Positions 24,048-35,646 of a stretch of 64,000 nucleotides of DNA are shown here, one piece after another. Positions within the stretch are counted from its first letter, which is position 1, and every line of letters begins with the position of its first letter. The notes under the pieces are model-generated. The model was given only the letters and a program-made list of their open reading frames with translations, ran no database searches and had not been told where the DNA came from. The translations under genes and the position numbers were made by a program. Source of the DNA: Spodoptera frugiperda (lineage: Eukaryota; Arthropoda; Insecta; Lepidoptera; Noctuidae); the NCBI RefSeq assembly GCF_023101765.2, contig NC_064240.1:6572001-6636000 (forward strand), written 5' to 3'.

Positions 24048-25199
24048 TTAACCCTTAAACTGGCAAGCACTTTTATTTCTTAAATTTGTAATTTTAATGT
24101 AATTTTTGTATTTATTATGATCCCAGAGGAGTGAAAAAAATTATGGAAAAAATCTGTATATTACAGTTTTCGCGAAAACCTGTGTACTTCAGAGAGTACA
24201 TTGCCAATTATAGTGTAAACTACGTTTGTACTACGTGTAGCACACTGCCAATATATCACTAATACTCATTTTGTTAATTTATTACTTTATTTACAAAAAA
24301 ATCATAACAAACAAATATTATTTAGTATGAAATTGACGTCATCAGTCACGTTCATACTCTGCAAGATTATTTCGGAGAGTGCGAGGTGGAATTAGACAAC
24401 TTGATTCCCCCTAGTCCTTTAAATCATCGAATCACAAGACAATCTGCGAAGCGCCACCGCTTCATGGTTGATATCCTATCCACTCGCACCAAGCGCTTTG
24501 TTTCAAGCTTCCTTATGCGAACTGCTAGAGAGTGAAATTCTTTGCTGGAATCTGTGTTTCCTGATGGGTATAACCTGGGTGTCTTCAAAGTCCGAGTGAA
24601 TAGGTTGCTTATGGGCAGACGTGCTCCATTGTAGGCCGCATCATCACGTACGAACAGGTGAGATAGCAGCCAAACGTCAACCCATCAAACGTAAAAAAAA
24701 AACTCAACTTTTGTTATTATAATATATAAAATATGGAAATAAAATACATATTGATTAACACTATTCATTTGGCAATGTACTTCGTGTATACCAAAGTCTA
24801 TTTCGTACTGATCTGGCAACGGTATTCACGGAGTACATACTTTGATTCTAGCTTATAATATTGTTATTACGTAAATTAGAGCAATAATATCGAATATTTT
24901 ATGTTACTTGTTAGGCCCCCTTGTGCCTCAAAGCCAAAAACCCAGAACTCCCAAATGAAAAAGTAAAGAAAACAATAAAAACCTTACCCGGGTCGCAGAG
25001 ACACCAGACCGTTTCGAAAAAAAATTGAATTTGACAATTTTTTTTCGATTTTATCACAATTTACAATAAATTTCTACCAAGATTGACAATTATTGCTACT
25101 TATTTAATATAAAAAATTAGGTTTTTTTAAATATTTGGGTCACTAGATTTTTTTAAAGTTTATGGTATTAGTGGAGTACAGTGCCAATTTAAGGGTTAA
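24048..25199. mobile_element. TTAA-flanked piggyBac-like non-autonomous element
   Basis: TTAA at 24048-24051 and at 25196-25199 bracket 1,144 bp whose ends are inverted: CCCTTAAACTGGCAAGCAC at the left, and CCCTTAAATTGGCAC reading in from the right. A TTAA duplication plus ends starting CCC is diagnostic of the piggyBac superfamily. Subterminal copies of GAGTACATTGCCAAT lie at 24194, 24771 (inverted) and 25174. No transposase frame is present, so it would need to be mobilised in trans. A LINE 3' fragment is nested in it. Confidence 0.68.
24340..24702 (+). pseudogene. 3' fragment of a jockey/CR1-like LINE reverse transcriptase gene
   Basis: From ~24360 the plus strand translates as YFGECEVELDNLIPPSP, then KRHRFMVDILSTRTKRF, SSFLMRTARE, an in-frame stop (TGA where a Trp is expected), NSLLESVFPDGYNLGVFK and RVNRLLMGRRAPL, with a stop at 24634. 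This is the conserved C-terminus of lepidopteran jockey/CR1-type LINEs (recognised pattern). A poly(A) run at ~24692-24702 ends it. No clear target-site duplication was found. It lies inside the TTAA element. Confidence 0.8.
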
Positions 25200-25395
25200 T
25201 TACATAAAACAACCTCATATACGTAGTAACAAAAATAAAATTATTGACATTAGAAAGAAAGTCCTCACACACTAGGGGACACAAAAATCTAAACGCTACT
25301 CAATAAATTCCTTCACAGAATCAATCCCATATAAAAATACTTGTGTGTGTACTTTACTCCACATGCAGTTGTACCCCACTGGTATAAATACGAGC

Positions 25396-25448
25396 CCTCA
25401 TTGCGTTAATGCCTCGCCCTTTAATATTCTCTAGTCAATCGGAAACTT
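25396..25448 (+). repeat. short duplicated element, copy 2
   Basis: CCTCATTGCGTTAATGCC, TCGCCCTTT and CTAGTCAATCGGAAACT match 23664-23723. A TATAAATA word lies just upstream (25383). Confidence 0.45.
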
Positions 25449-28400
25449 ATCCTTTTGTAACACACAGATAACTCCATGTACGGAATATTATTTTTTCGCT
25501 TGGTTTGTTAAGAAAATTGAGAGGCATCTGCTTTGCAAGTACAATGTTTTAGGCGTGGTTCATTATTAATTGGATTCTTCGTGTATCGTTGGATCGGGGA
25601 AGGAAATTGTTATTGTAATGAAAGAAGGTTGGTTATGTGGTATGTAGTGGAATGGGGTGGGTTTGAACCAACGAATTTGTTGTGTAACATTTAACTATTA
25701 GTTACAGGTATAATATGCCAATTGTTATTTCTTTTTTATAATTGCTTTCTGTTTTCATATTATTTTTTGACAAAATATCATTGCTATCATAGTTGGTTGA
25801 ACAACCAAGACTAAACGATTTAATTATTAATAAATACTCTTCGTCTCTTATAGATTTTGATATAATTCTGTAAGCATATTATTATTGTAATGTACTTAGT
25901 GATAAACAACGTGGCATTTCATTAACATACGGAGATATTCCCAACTTTGTTCTAGTGCGAGCAATATTCTACCTACCTCAAGTGCCATCACAATCACTTA
26001 ATAGGTTCCAACGGCACACACGGGATGAGATGCTGTGACCTATTTAGTGAGGAACCGCACCGACTTAATAATGTTGTAATTAATTTGCATACTAAATACC
26101 TGCACTATCTGACAGGCTTTGCATTGATCACTTCGATAAGTTGCATTTAGGTTACACATTATTATAATGGAGTCTCATACTCTAAGAGAAATTGAAAAGA
26201 CGTAATATGTATAGTTCAGTTATGAATATGTTACCTTGTTATCTACTTTAATGGGATAGAGAGCAAATGAGCGGCTAGATCACCACGGCTCTTGCTCTAG
26301 AAACTAGTCTCAATTCTATTTCAATTATTCAATGTCAAAATCTATACAACCCCAATCGTAGTTGTTAAAATGGTATTCAGAATCCAGAATATAAAGCCAC
26401 ACTTTTAGCATTTAGTTCATTTAATATCCGTGCAATACGAATGCAATGGGCGCTAGTGTTGCATCTCAAGAACAGAGTACGAAATTTCATAATGTCAATG
26501 TCGATCGATCGGAATTGGATTCAAAAGAAAGCCCGATCATAGTAGGCGATTGACGCCGCCTATAAACTACTCATAACATTAGGGGACTTACAAGAGTTCT
26601 TTTAAAAATTACTCTTTTTGTAGGTTTTAAGAAGGATTGAAGAAATAATTTTAAGTAGGTCAGGGCGGCTCAGGCCTAACAATCTCTTTGTAAATATACA
26701 TATAACTCAAATATATATTTCAAATGTACGGAATATCGAAAACTTGCAACTAATACTAACATGTTTGTTAAGGCTTGTTATCAGAAATATTATCCGCTAA
26801 CAAGACTCCGGAATCTTATTAAAACCAAGTTCTACATTCAAAGGAATAAAATCTGTCACAGAAGTCTTATAACATCAAAGCGCTTCTAAATAGAATTTAA
26901 TAACAAACTTAACTAACAAAATGTATGCCAAGAGTAACATATCTCGACGAAGATACAAAGTTTAGTACAGATTACAACGCAGCCAATTTCCGTAGTACAT
27001 TGCCATACTTAGAGACGTCCTATATGTATACGTATTGTGACAGTAAAATGTTATGACGAGATATGAGACGAACTTCCACTTACTTCTACATTTACCCTTC
27101 AAGAACACACGTCAAACGAATGTAAATCTTATCTCCCTAAACTTAAAGTTGAATCGAAATTTTTGACATGTATCGATAATTTGGTTATACAAGCAAATGT
27201 TACATGAAAAGAGGCTAAACTTTTTACAACTTCAATACTGTATGAAAGCCGATAAGATCCCATAAAACGCGTATTGAGAATGTTTACTCTTGAAAAATGT
27301 TTGCAGATAGTCAAAATTTCAATATTCCGACAAAGTTTAAGACGGGGTTGATACTGGTATCAGAGATCTTGTCTGCAAACATACTTTTCCTAAAATAAAC
27401 ATAAAGTTAGGTCTTACTTTAGCCAGTTTAATAAAAAAGAAGGTGAACAAAATCCATCTTGTGAAGGAAATTGATCTACTTCGTAAAGTGGAAATGAAAA
27501 CAGTTTATAATGTTAGACCAGGCAAAGTTTGTGAACTACAAGGTGACATGGTTACAAAGGCAGCTGTATCGACTACCAATGAGCTTAACTAAAGTTTTAA
27601 TGCGAGAAGCACGACTTGTAATTTAAAAGTTTTGGAAAGAGAGAAAAATCCGTTTAGACCACTAGGTTTGATGTAGTAACAAGAGATACTTAATTGTTAA
27701 AGGAATAATCACTTTTTCTAAACGTTTCCCCTTAAACCTATCATGTGGGTCTAGTTTAGTGTAGGTTGTAGGTCGCATTCTAGTAGTCAGTTTATACCCA
27801 GAAATAAAACAGTGATGTGGTTTAACTCATATAAAATTATTTCAGCATAATACCCTGATAATTATAACAAACCCTTTTTATACCCACTAAAATCCGAGTG
27901 AAATATTAATCTTCGCACCAGTCACTAACTTTATTACACACCTTAACCTACTTCAAATCTCCCACACAATAAACATAAAACCGAGCTCAAACTAACAAAG
28001 CTCTACCTGGAACTACATAAACAAAGTAACACTAACTACATATAGAATATAAGTGAAAATACCTTCCGTCCTCCTGTAGTCACGTTCAATTTGCACTATC
28101 CTGTACACTTAAACCTACTTAATTCGTACTAAAGAGGCTTCTGAAATTCCCTTGTTCATTTATACGACGATTGTTAGCCGTGCCGCACTTTTGAACGTGG
28201 AATTAGTTTGAGGTAATCCTGAATATGTCTTGGTCAGCAAGATTTGGGAATCTATTGAGAACTATGGGTATGTTTATTTTTAGGTTATTTTTTTATTTTG
28301 TTGCATTTATCTCCTAGCCAGTGACGTAAATAGCTTTTAGAATTGATACAAAAGTAGAGTTCTTGTTTCTTCAGTCCTTAATAAAATTTAATTTTATGAT

Positions 28401-30390
28401 CACTAAGCGCAAACGACTAAATAGTAGTAGGTTATTACTAAATCCAGATTTAGTGATACTACTTCCAGAACTATAATTCCAAATACTTAAAACATAATTT
28501 GAGTCTGTCTCCAACGGTTGACATCTTGAGGCAGTCATGATGATGAGTAAATAACTGGAAAACAATCGCTGCACTGATTGATCTCTGGTCTTACATGCGG
28601 GTCATGTTGAATGCCGTATCCAGTATCACGTAGGTACTTACATCAGCATAATATGTTACCGCATACTTGTACTCATTGTGCGGTAGAGGGGACTCACGTA
28701 ATGGCTCAGGAGGCCAGCCTGCCCATGAATTACAAATAGCTACTATAATTATACTGTACTTCAACGTCTCACGTGGATTTATGCTTTTAATTTTAACACC
28801 TGAATAGCATTCTACGTTGCTTTTGGATTATAGTTAGTGTGAATCGTTTGTGGATAGTTAAAATTCTGTGTAAGTGTAAATCATTTTTTAACACAAAGTG
28901 GTGCATGTACGGGTACTACTATTGTCATGTCAATTATATTATAAATTCATCTGTAAATGACATATACATTCATGTTTTGAATCTTTTTGAATCCTTAGAA
29001 GACTAATCTGTTTAATTAAACTAACCTTGAATATTGGTTCAAGGACATAGTTATCCAACTTATATCCTTAACTAAGTCCACCAGTTACATTCGACAAAAT
29101 CAATAAAACATTCATCACTTACACTAAATCAATTTGACTTGCCAAACTATACATTAGTCAACTTTTACATTTGATTGTCCCCACAATTTAGTACTCTAGT
29201 AAATGGATTAAAACAAACTTGTTAAGAGAAATTAGGTCGCTTCGTTTTAGTAGCGGCTCTCAAAGAAATTCGTTTTTGTTAAGGTTTCCGCCCAACCGTT
29301 GTTTACTTGTGATAACGGCCTTTCATATTTATTCATGAATTTTTGTTGGTTTTTCCTGGGGTGGGAACTAATCAAATCCAAATTAAATGCTGGACTTCAG
29401 TCAATGGTTTTATTGATTTGACTTTTTGTGAAAAGAAAAACAAGTCTTTTTCCTGTTACCGCACTCTGTTGATGGTTAAGTGTTTGTATAATGAGCTTTG
29501 CCTCGTTGAAAGTATTTTACTTTTGCATTAAGATCTTACTCTGGCTTTTTTCGGATATGATAGCATGGGTAAAGAAAAAATCTTTGTTTAAAATTTTAGC
29601 ACCACAAAAAGGATCAAAATTCTGCAAGCCGTTTGATGTTTGAGACAAAAGATGGCACACGCTAAAAGTGATGCGTCCTCTTCACTGAACTTCCGCACTC
29701 GAGAAGTATAAAAACAATGTATCAAATAAAGAACAGAGTAATCGGATCGAGGAATTGATATCCTTACGTCATTTTACGCATAATTTTCATGAAAGTATCG
29801 GATGACATTTCACAGCAGATCAATTACCACGATGACCGTAAAAACCAAATGGCAATATATATTCAGCAATATTTTTAAGACTTCTTGAAATACAATTTTT
29901 ACAAAGTATTTTGTAAATGTGCGGCAACAATGTATGGAAAATGGAAAATATGGAAGATATTGACTGTAAAACGAAGGTTATGTTTTGATGGAATCGAGGC
30001 AAGATGAAGGAAAATAGAACTGTGAGGGACCGAAACATTTTTAAGATTTTTGCTGGATCAGAGTTCAACTAACGAACCAAACCTTTAAATTTGACATGTA
30101 GAGTATTAAAATTGTGTATATTTGGACTATCTACAACTCAACTTGAAGGATTAAAGAATCTTACTCTGTTAAAATACCTAAGAAATCCTGATTCTCAGAC
30201 AAACAAATCCAAAAATACGATCCACAACAAAAAGGCCCCAATAAGTACAAACTTCCGCTTAACCGCAGATATGGTCCAAATCACGCTCCAGCTTTCAAAA
30301 TCTAGTCCGATAGATTGGCACGTCTCTCTCCAGTTATAATGAGGGCGTGCGGCCCTCTTACACACAATGAGGCTTATTTAAGTAACAACA
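25449..30390. other. gene-poor intergenic DNA
   Basis: No supported exon. The frames at 27129-27314, 28371-28574, 29343-29531, 29820-30068 and 30091-30339 are AT-rich chance frames. 28550-28740 is less AT-rich and unassigned. Confidence 0.3.
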
Positions 30391-30559
30391 AAGGACGACG
30401 TCACGTGATGCCCTCCGGCAACCAACCGTCGGCGTCGAGAGGTCCGCTAGACGTCCATAATCGCATCCACTGCCGATAGATCGTTAGTAATGGAGTTTTA
30501 AGATTTCGTGTTTGGAAGATGCGGAATTTAATTTCGGGAACGAAGGGTCTGTTTTATAG
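30390..30559 (+). promoter_or_regulatory. candidate promoter and first exon with strong splice donor
   Basis: A CpG-rich patch (30390-30480) holds GACGTCAC at 30397-30404 overlapping the palindromic E-box TCACGTGA at 30401-30408. About 110 bp later ATG 30519-30521 opens MRNLISGTKGLFY, which runs straight into a near-consensus donor (TTTATAG|GTAAGTATT, GT at 30560). Two earlier ATGs (30408, 30490) have short frames that stop. This looks like a CREB/ATF- or bHLH-responsive promoter with a short first coding exon. No following exon was identified, so the gene is unknown and the coding claim is tentative. Confidence 0.4.
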
Positions 30560-31016
30560 GTAAGTATTCTTTTTATCTTAGCATTTTTCCGGTGTATTAG
30601 GTCCGCAACGGTGCGTTATCAGCATTGGTTTTGTGAGGGCGTTTAACTTTGATGATCAGTTGTTTAGTTGGTTTAGATCACGATCGTGTCGTGGGTATTG
30701 ATTGTGATTTCTTTTTTTTAGACGTACTATTATTTTGTCTTCGAATATTTTCCCTTCACAGTTGAACTCGCTTCGTATTTTCATATTACATTAACACAGG
30801 TTTAATTAAGTCTTCCGACTGTAGACAGGTCCGATGGGTATAAAAGCTAGGAAACATCTGATAAAGTAACAACAACAGAATTATCAGAGTCCATGTTATC
30901 AACCGTTGGTGCTATAATAGTTGTAACATTCGTACAGAATGCCTTCATCTCCTCATAATGACACAAAGAAGATAATTTCCTATACAAACTAATCTCTCAA
31001 AGGTTAGCGGTTTAGG

Positions 31017-31048
31017 GTCGAGACCGACATCATGCGGGCGTTGGTCTC
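31017..31048. repeat. imperfect hairpin
   Basis: CGAGACC near 31018 pairs with GGTCTCG near 31042 around a GC-rich loop. Function unknown. Confidence 0.35.
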
Positions 31049-31301
31049 GGCTCCATTTTAACCGAACGGGTTAATTATTTACAAAGCCTTTTAGTGTCGA
31101 AAAGGGAAGGTGCACCTACTCACTCATTTATGTTTAAGTAGGCTACATTTGGCTGCTTCAAAATTGTAATTAGCTAGCTGCGGTAGGTTTGTGTGCACTG
31201 CTTATCTAGTATTTCATGTGTGTAATTTTAGTCGTATTATTCTAATAAGTATAATGCAAAAAGGTATCAATTAATTTTATTAATTATCACCATTTAATTT
31301 T

Positions 31302-31514
31302 TTTTTTTCTTTTTTTTTATATAAAAAACGTTGCCCCACATTAGGATTTTCTCCTGTGTCGTGGGTGCGTTTACAAACATACAAGTTCACATACACATGA
31401 CACCCAGACCCGAAACAACAATTTGTGGATCACACAATGAGTTGCTCCGTGCGGGAATCGAACCCGCTACCCGTTGCGCGGCTGCCAGTTGCCCAGCCAC
31501 CGCACCAACCGTGC
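31302..31514 (-). mobile_element. tRNA-derived SINE, noctuoid-type
   Basis: On the minus strand the element opens GCACGGTTGGTGCGGTGGC (A-box region) and has a perfect B box GGTTCGATTCC (31464-31454). It continues TTGTGTGATCCACAAATTG, GGTCTGGGTGTCATGTG and AACGCACCCACGACACAGG, and ends in an A-rich tail (31327-31302). This is a well-known SINE of noctuid moths (recollection). It contains polymerase III promoter boxes but is not a functional tRNA: the acceptor stem does not close and there is no anticodon arm. Confidence 0.78.
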
Positions 31515-31846
31515 AGTCAGTCAAATAGTTGTTAACTCTATGTTTCACATTAAAAAAAAAACTCTCACAGGGTATTGTGATATACCTATCCAATATATTA
31601 TCAAAGTGCATTCAGATATAAATCATTGTTTGGTTTAAAACTGATAGTTTTAAAATAATAATATTAATTTCCGTTTCATATTTAACCTATGTAACTGGCT
31701 TGTTTTCGATTAACATGGGACTTATTTTGATAAGTCCGTATTACATTGATCCATTCCTCCGGAGTATAAAGAACGTTATGTTTTTTTATGTTTTTTGTCT
31801 TCAGGGCTTTCACCCTTCTTCTTTCTTGGAAAACCTATTTGCCCTG

Positions 31847-32078
31847 AGATATGAAACTGATATGAAACTCTCAGACTTATGTTCGTAATGTGTACGGTGG
31901 AGTGAAATGTCATCTTCCGTGTTCTACCTCAAGGGCATGTGTGACTACTACGAGCGTTATGTCACTGGCAGTGACTCAGGTTCTCCTTGACAGGGTGACG
32001 AGAACAGTCAAAAATCTGTTTAATTTTCATCCTGATCCAAATGAAAGCAATTTACTATTAACGGAATTTTATTATGAA
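31847..32078 (+). pseudogene. decayed 14-3-3 retrocopy
   Basis: Reading the plus strand from 31850, YETDMKLSDLC resembles the conserved stretch before helix 5 of 14-3-3 proteins. From 31919, VFYLKGMCDYYERY matches VFYLKMKGDYYRY; SQK follows at codons 30-32 (32006-32014), the spacing seen in true 14-3-3. SK-x-K(Q) comes next, and FYYE appears in a shifted frame at 32067-32078. Several in-frame stops and a ~35-bp deletion show it is dead. The blocks are contiguous with no intron, which suggests a processed copy. The match is from memory of the family, so it is offered with moderate confidence. The rest of the protein is not recognisable. Confidence 0.55.
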
Positions 32079-32197
32079 TGTTCCTAAACTACTTACGCAT
32101 TTTTACTTTTTTTTCTCAATAGATACATTTCAATTGTACATTTTATCTCATCAAAACTTTAATTCAGCGAGTAACTTTTCGTCTGCGGGTATCTATA

Positions 32198-32228
32198 TGA
32201 GACACAATAGAAAATACATTGTGTCTCA
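32198..32228. repeat. perfect 11-bp inverted repeat
   Basis: TGAGACACAAT (32198-32208) and ATTGTGTCTCA (32218-32228) flank 9 nt. Confidence 0.6.
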
Positions 32229-32555
32229 CACAGATCTGCACTCCAGCATACCACGGGTTAATCTAACTTTCTAAGTCATCCGTTTTTATTATTTAAACCT
32301 TTTGTTAAACAAGCTTTGTGTTATTAATGTTTAAAGAAACTATTTAAATGAAGATTTAGCGTAGGTACCTGATGATACTGAGATGTCATGTGCTAAGTTT
32401 TCATTTCTTGTTTTGCTTGACAGCTGATTACCACAGCAAGGACAGGTTGCCATATTGTTGTTATTCCAATGATCCGCATCACATTTCAGAATTTTTATTT
32501 TAAAACATAAACTACAACAATGTATTTACAAAAAATATTACTTATTTGAGAAAAC

Positions 32556-32750
32556 CGCCATCTGTTGCCATTTACATACACTACTTGCTCACACACTAAA
32601 CACGCTGTTACTAAATAATATACAACTTTCAATATGTAGCTGACTAAATACTTCCCCGGTTTTTTACTAGATGGCGCTTTTAAAATTGTAACCAACTATG
32701 AAACAGATGGCGCTGTAACAATAACTTTTTCGTATCTTTCTTAGATGGCG
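32556..32750. promoter_or_regulatory. cluster of AGATGGCGC (CTCF-like) words, left end of copy 1
   Basis: TAGATGGCGC at 32668-32677, CAGATGGCGC at 32704-32713, TAGATGGCG at 32742-32750, and the inverted CGCCATCT at 32556-32563. The spacing between forward copies is 36-38 bp. AGATGGCGC matches the core of the CTCF binding motif, but the word is also common in moth repeats, so an insulator role is inference. Confidence 0.35.
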
Positions 32751-34216
32751 GGTAAATAGCTTCTTAACCAATATAACCTCAAAATATTAATTCTCATGTT
32801 GCAATGTTATTATTTCACTGTAAACGATGATTATAGTATCATGTTGTAAGAAATCAATTCTAATTTAACTGTTTGTAAACATAATAATATTTGTTTTTAT
32901 TCAGAAAGCCAAAGAAACTTCAATTTGTATGTACAAACATAACCTCAATTTCATCAGGAGCATAGGTATTGCAAGATTATGAGACATACTTTGGCAGTAA
33001 TCATAATAAACGAGGAAGGTGGTAAATAAGGAAACAAAAGTTCAGTATAATGATGGAATTTATTTTCCAATATTTCAACGAAAGATTACATTTTTTCAAA
33101 ACAAAAAACTTCTCACGATGTTAAAATTACAATTATAACATGGTTCTTCTACAGCAACTGTTAATTTAATGAAAGAAAATATATTCATGGCTCAATTCTA
33201 CCTATTAACTATCAACTTACTTCATCAAAATATCAGGCTCAATATGAGCTATCAAAATTCTCGACCGTCGGCCCTTGCTAGACTTTAATTGACAAGGTAT
33301 TAAGGCAATCAAGTTAAAACTACATCATTCTGTCAATAACTTCTTTATTCCTTCATTTTAATTACTTATATCACAGTAAGGACCGGGCGAAAATCTGAAT
33401 AATTATACTACAAAAGCAATTCGAGCAACTCAACATTCAACAACTAGGTCATTTGATATTCCATCGTGATATTGTTTGATATTTGATACTTATAGTCAAT
33501 AATATCAGAAAATATTTGTATTTTATTCGAAAATTTCAATGTCACGTTACACTTAAAATTGTACCATTATTCAGTCTCACTCGCAACACAAAATGAATGA
33601 TCTAAAAATACTGCATCAAACAATAAGATGTTTAAACCTCAGCTCTCACACAATATACATACAGTAGTTATGTATAAGTTCATAAACTATTTTGATCGGA
33701 GTTCACTTACGAATACGATCATGTCTACAATAAGTTAATGAACTACGAAATGCCCTACTTAGTCAAAAATTACATTTAACAAGGCATCATAATTGTTTAT
33801 TCATAATTATTGGATTTTCGTCACTAGTATGCGCGACCGCATCTTCCTAATTCACATTCATAGCTTTAAATTAATTAAACTAAATTCATTTGACTATCAC
33901 TCTCATACGATCTGCAACGGAACAACACTCACAAACATCAAATTCTAATACTTAATAATACAATTTCTAGGCTTTAAAATCACAATGAAGTGGTGAATGA
34001 AAAGAAAATATTTTAGTAACATTGGTCATTAGAATTAATTGGTCGAAAGGATATGTTCAGAAATAGAGGCTGTCGAGCCGTGCAGGTTTACAATTTTGAT
34101 ATTCGAGTAATGATATAACTTGATGTTTTACAACCGTCGAGTTGAGGTTGATGTCATCGCCTTTAGATCAACGCCACGAAGTATCCTGCTTCAGCTATAA
34201 TTACTAGTCCGTGTGC
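32751..34216 (-). other. 3' UTR and downstream region of the small-protein gene, copy 1
   Basis: AT-rich and free of convincing coding frames. Reading the minus strand past the stop at 34217, AATAAA words lie at 33801-33796 and 33064-33059, which would give 3' UTRs of about 0.4 or 1.15 kb. Matched by 41759-43224 in copy 2. Confidence 0.35.
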
Positions 34217-35646
34217 TTAATACACGTATATTTGTTTGAGCTGTGGCTTGAGCTCTGGCGGGATCGTGTAAACTTCCTGTTCAGGCTTCTTTTTCACTAG
34301 TCGCTTCCAACGACCACCGATGTTCTTGCGAAGACTGCGGAAACTCGCACGCTCATTACCGTGCGGCTGCATTAGGTTGTCCTGTAAACAATAGAAAATA
34401 ACCATGAGTCTCAGTAGAACAAAGTCGAGACACGTTCGGTACTTCGAAAAGGTTTGTGACCCTAAAGTCGTTACCAGTATTCTGTTCCGTTACCGACCCC
34501 AATGCATTCAACCACATTTATTTTGCCCCGCATGAAATAACTTTAGACGTTATACAACTACTCTGCCGCTATTTTTAACTGTTGTCAGGCGCGAAAATAA
34601 AAGAAGCTTGTTCTATTATGTTTTGCAGGAAACGTTTTTGTGAAGATTAAAGATATTTTCTTAGTTTATTTAAAGGTAGATCGATGATCTAGGTTTGTTC
34701 AAGTTTGCTAAGTTAAGAATAAGTTCTGCTGCATGACTAGGAAGCTAATATTTCAAAGTAGAAGTAATGTTGAGGCCGAACAAGAATGAGGCAAGCCTTG
34801 AATACACTATTCAAAGACACATTAGCATTATCTACTTCCTGGTGTGCCGTCTCGTTGATATGTGGTCATGCAGACGTTGTACAAACATAGTGTACGATTC
34901 GATATAACAAATCAATGGGCCGTTTCGCAGGTAAGGCTCGCCTCGGGAAATAGTTATCAGAGCATGATATTGGGGTCAGTGTTTTAACAAGTTAAAATTT
35001 AATACAGACGTTTGCATTAGCCTCTTTTGTTCGTCAGACAGCAAGAAAGAAGGTCGGAGTCGTTACGACATGCTCGCCTTGTGCAGCTTTCTATTCAACG
35101 AGCGTGTCCCGACATTTAAATTTATTTCGCACTTAGATATCGTGTCTACGGAGTTCTACCAACTCTCTCTCAGTGGCGGGGAGGGTCGAACCAGTCACGA
35201 TTTCTTTCGTATTATAATGTAACGTTTCTTTCCCAACTTGCAACTTTCAATATTGTTTGTTTGTTGTCGAGGCGAACAAAGTTTTGTGAATAAATTGGAA
35301 TGCATTGCAGCTGGACATTGAAGCTCGTTAAATCAGTATTGGGGTCAAGTATAACGGCTGGAACTGGTTTCGATTCTTGAAATAGTTAGTTGGCATGAGT
35401 GTGTTATTGTTTGTGATGAAGTAGTAAAGTTGTACATACCTGATCGTGAGGATAGACGTAAGGCGGGGGCAGCGGCGGCGGGAACTGCCACAGCGGTTGC
35501 TGGCGGAAGGCGAGTGGCTCCGGCTGAGTTGCAGGCGCAGCCTGAAGGACTTCAGCTGGGTGCACCGAAGCCGAATGCTCCTCTCGCTTGCGTAGCTTGC
35601 TGTGGACGATGCGAATCGCCATCATAGTACCGTTGTTTCCAACCAT
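34217..35646 (-). CDS. unrecognised small basic protein, short isoform (copy 1), 2 exons
   Basis: Exons 35646-35440 (69 codons) and 34381-34217 (54 codons plus TAA) join in phase 0 through CAG|GTATGT and TTTACAG|GAC, giving 123 residues. The start has a good context (ACAATGG). Order of features: MVGNNGTMMAIRIVHSKLRK; an Ala/Pro/Gln-rich stretch; a proline run with an aromatic end (QFPPPLPPPYVYPHDQ, ~54-69); then a basic block (SLRKNIGGRWKRLVKKKP, ~86-103) ending LKPQLKQIYVY. No signal peptide or membrane segment. The lysine/arginine block could be a nuclear signal or bind acidic partners; PPPLPPPY could be an SH3/WW ligand (inference). No family recognised. Transcribed from the TATA promoter at ~36.0 kb. 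Confidence 0.65.

Noticed and set aside
28318..28345. CAGTGACGTAA word as a hAT/Tc1 transposon end
   Set aside because: No matching inverted end or target duplication found nearby.
31439..31514. tRNA gene on the minus strand (perfect B box)
   Set aside because: No closed acceptor stem or anticodon arm, and it continues into a SINE body with an A-rich tail.
31387..31611. 74-codon minus frame
   Set aside because: It lies over the SINE and reads through its tRNA-like head; not a protein gene.
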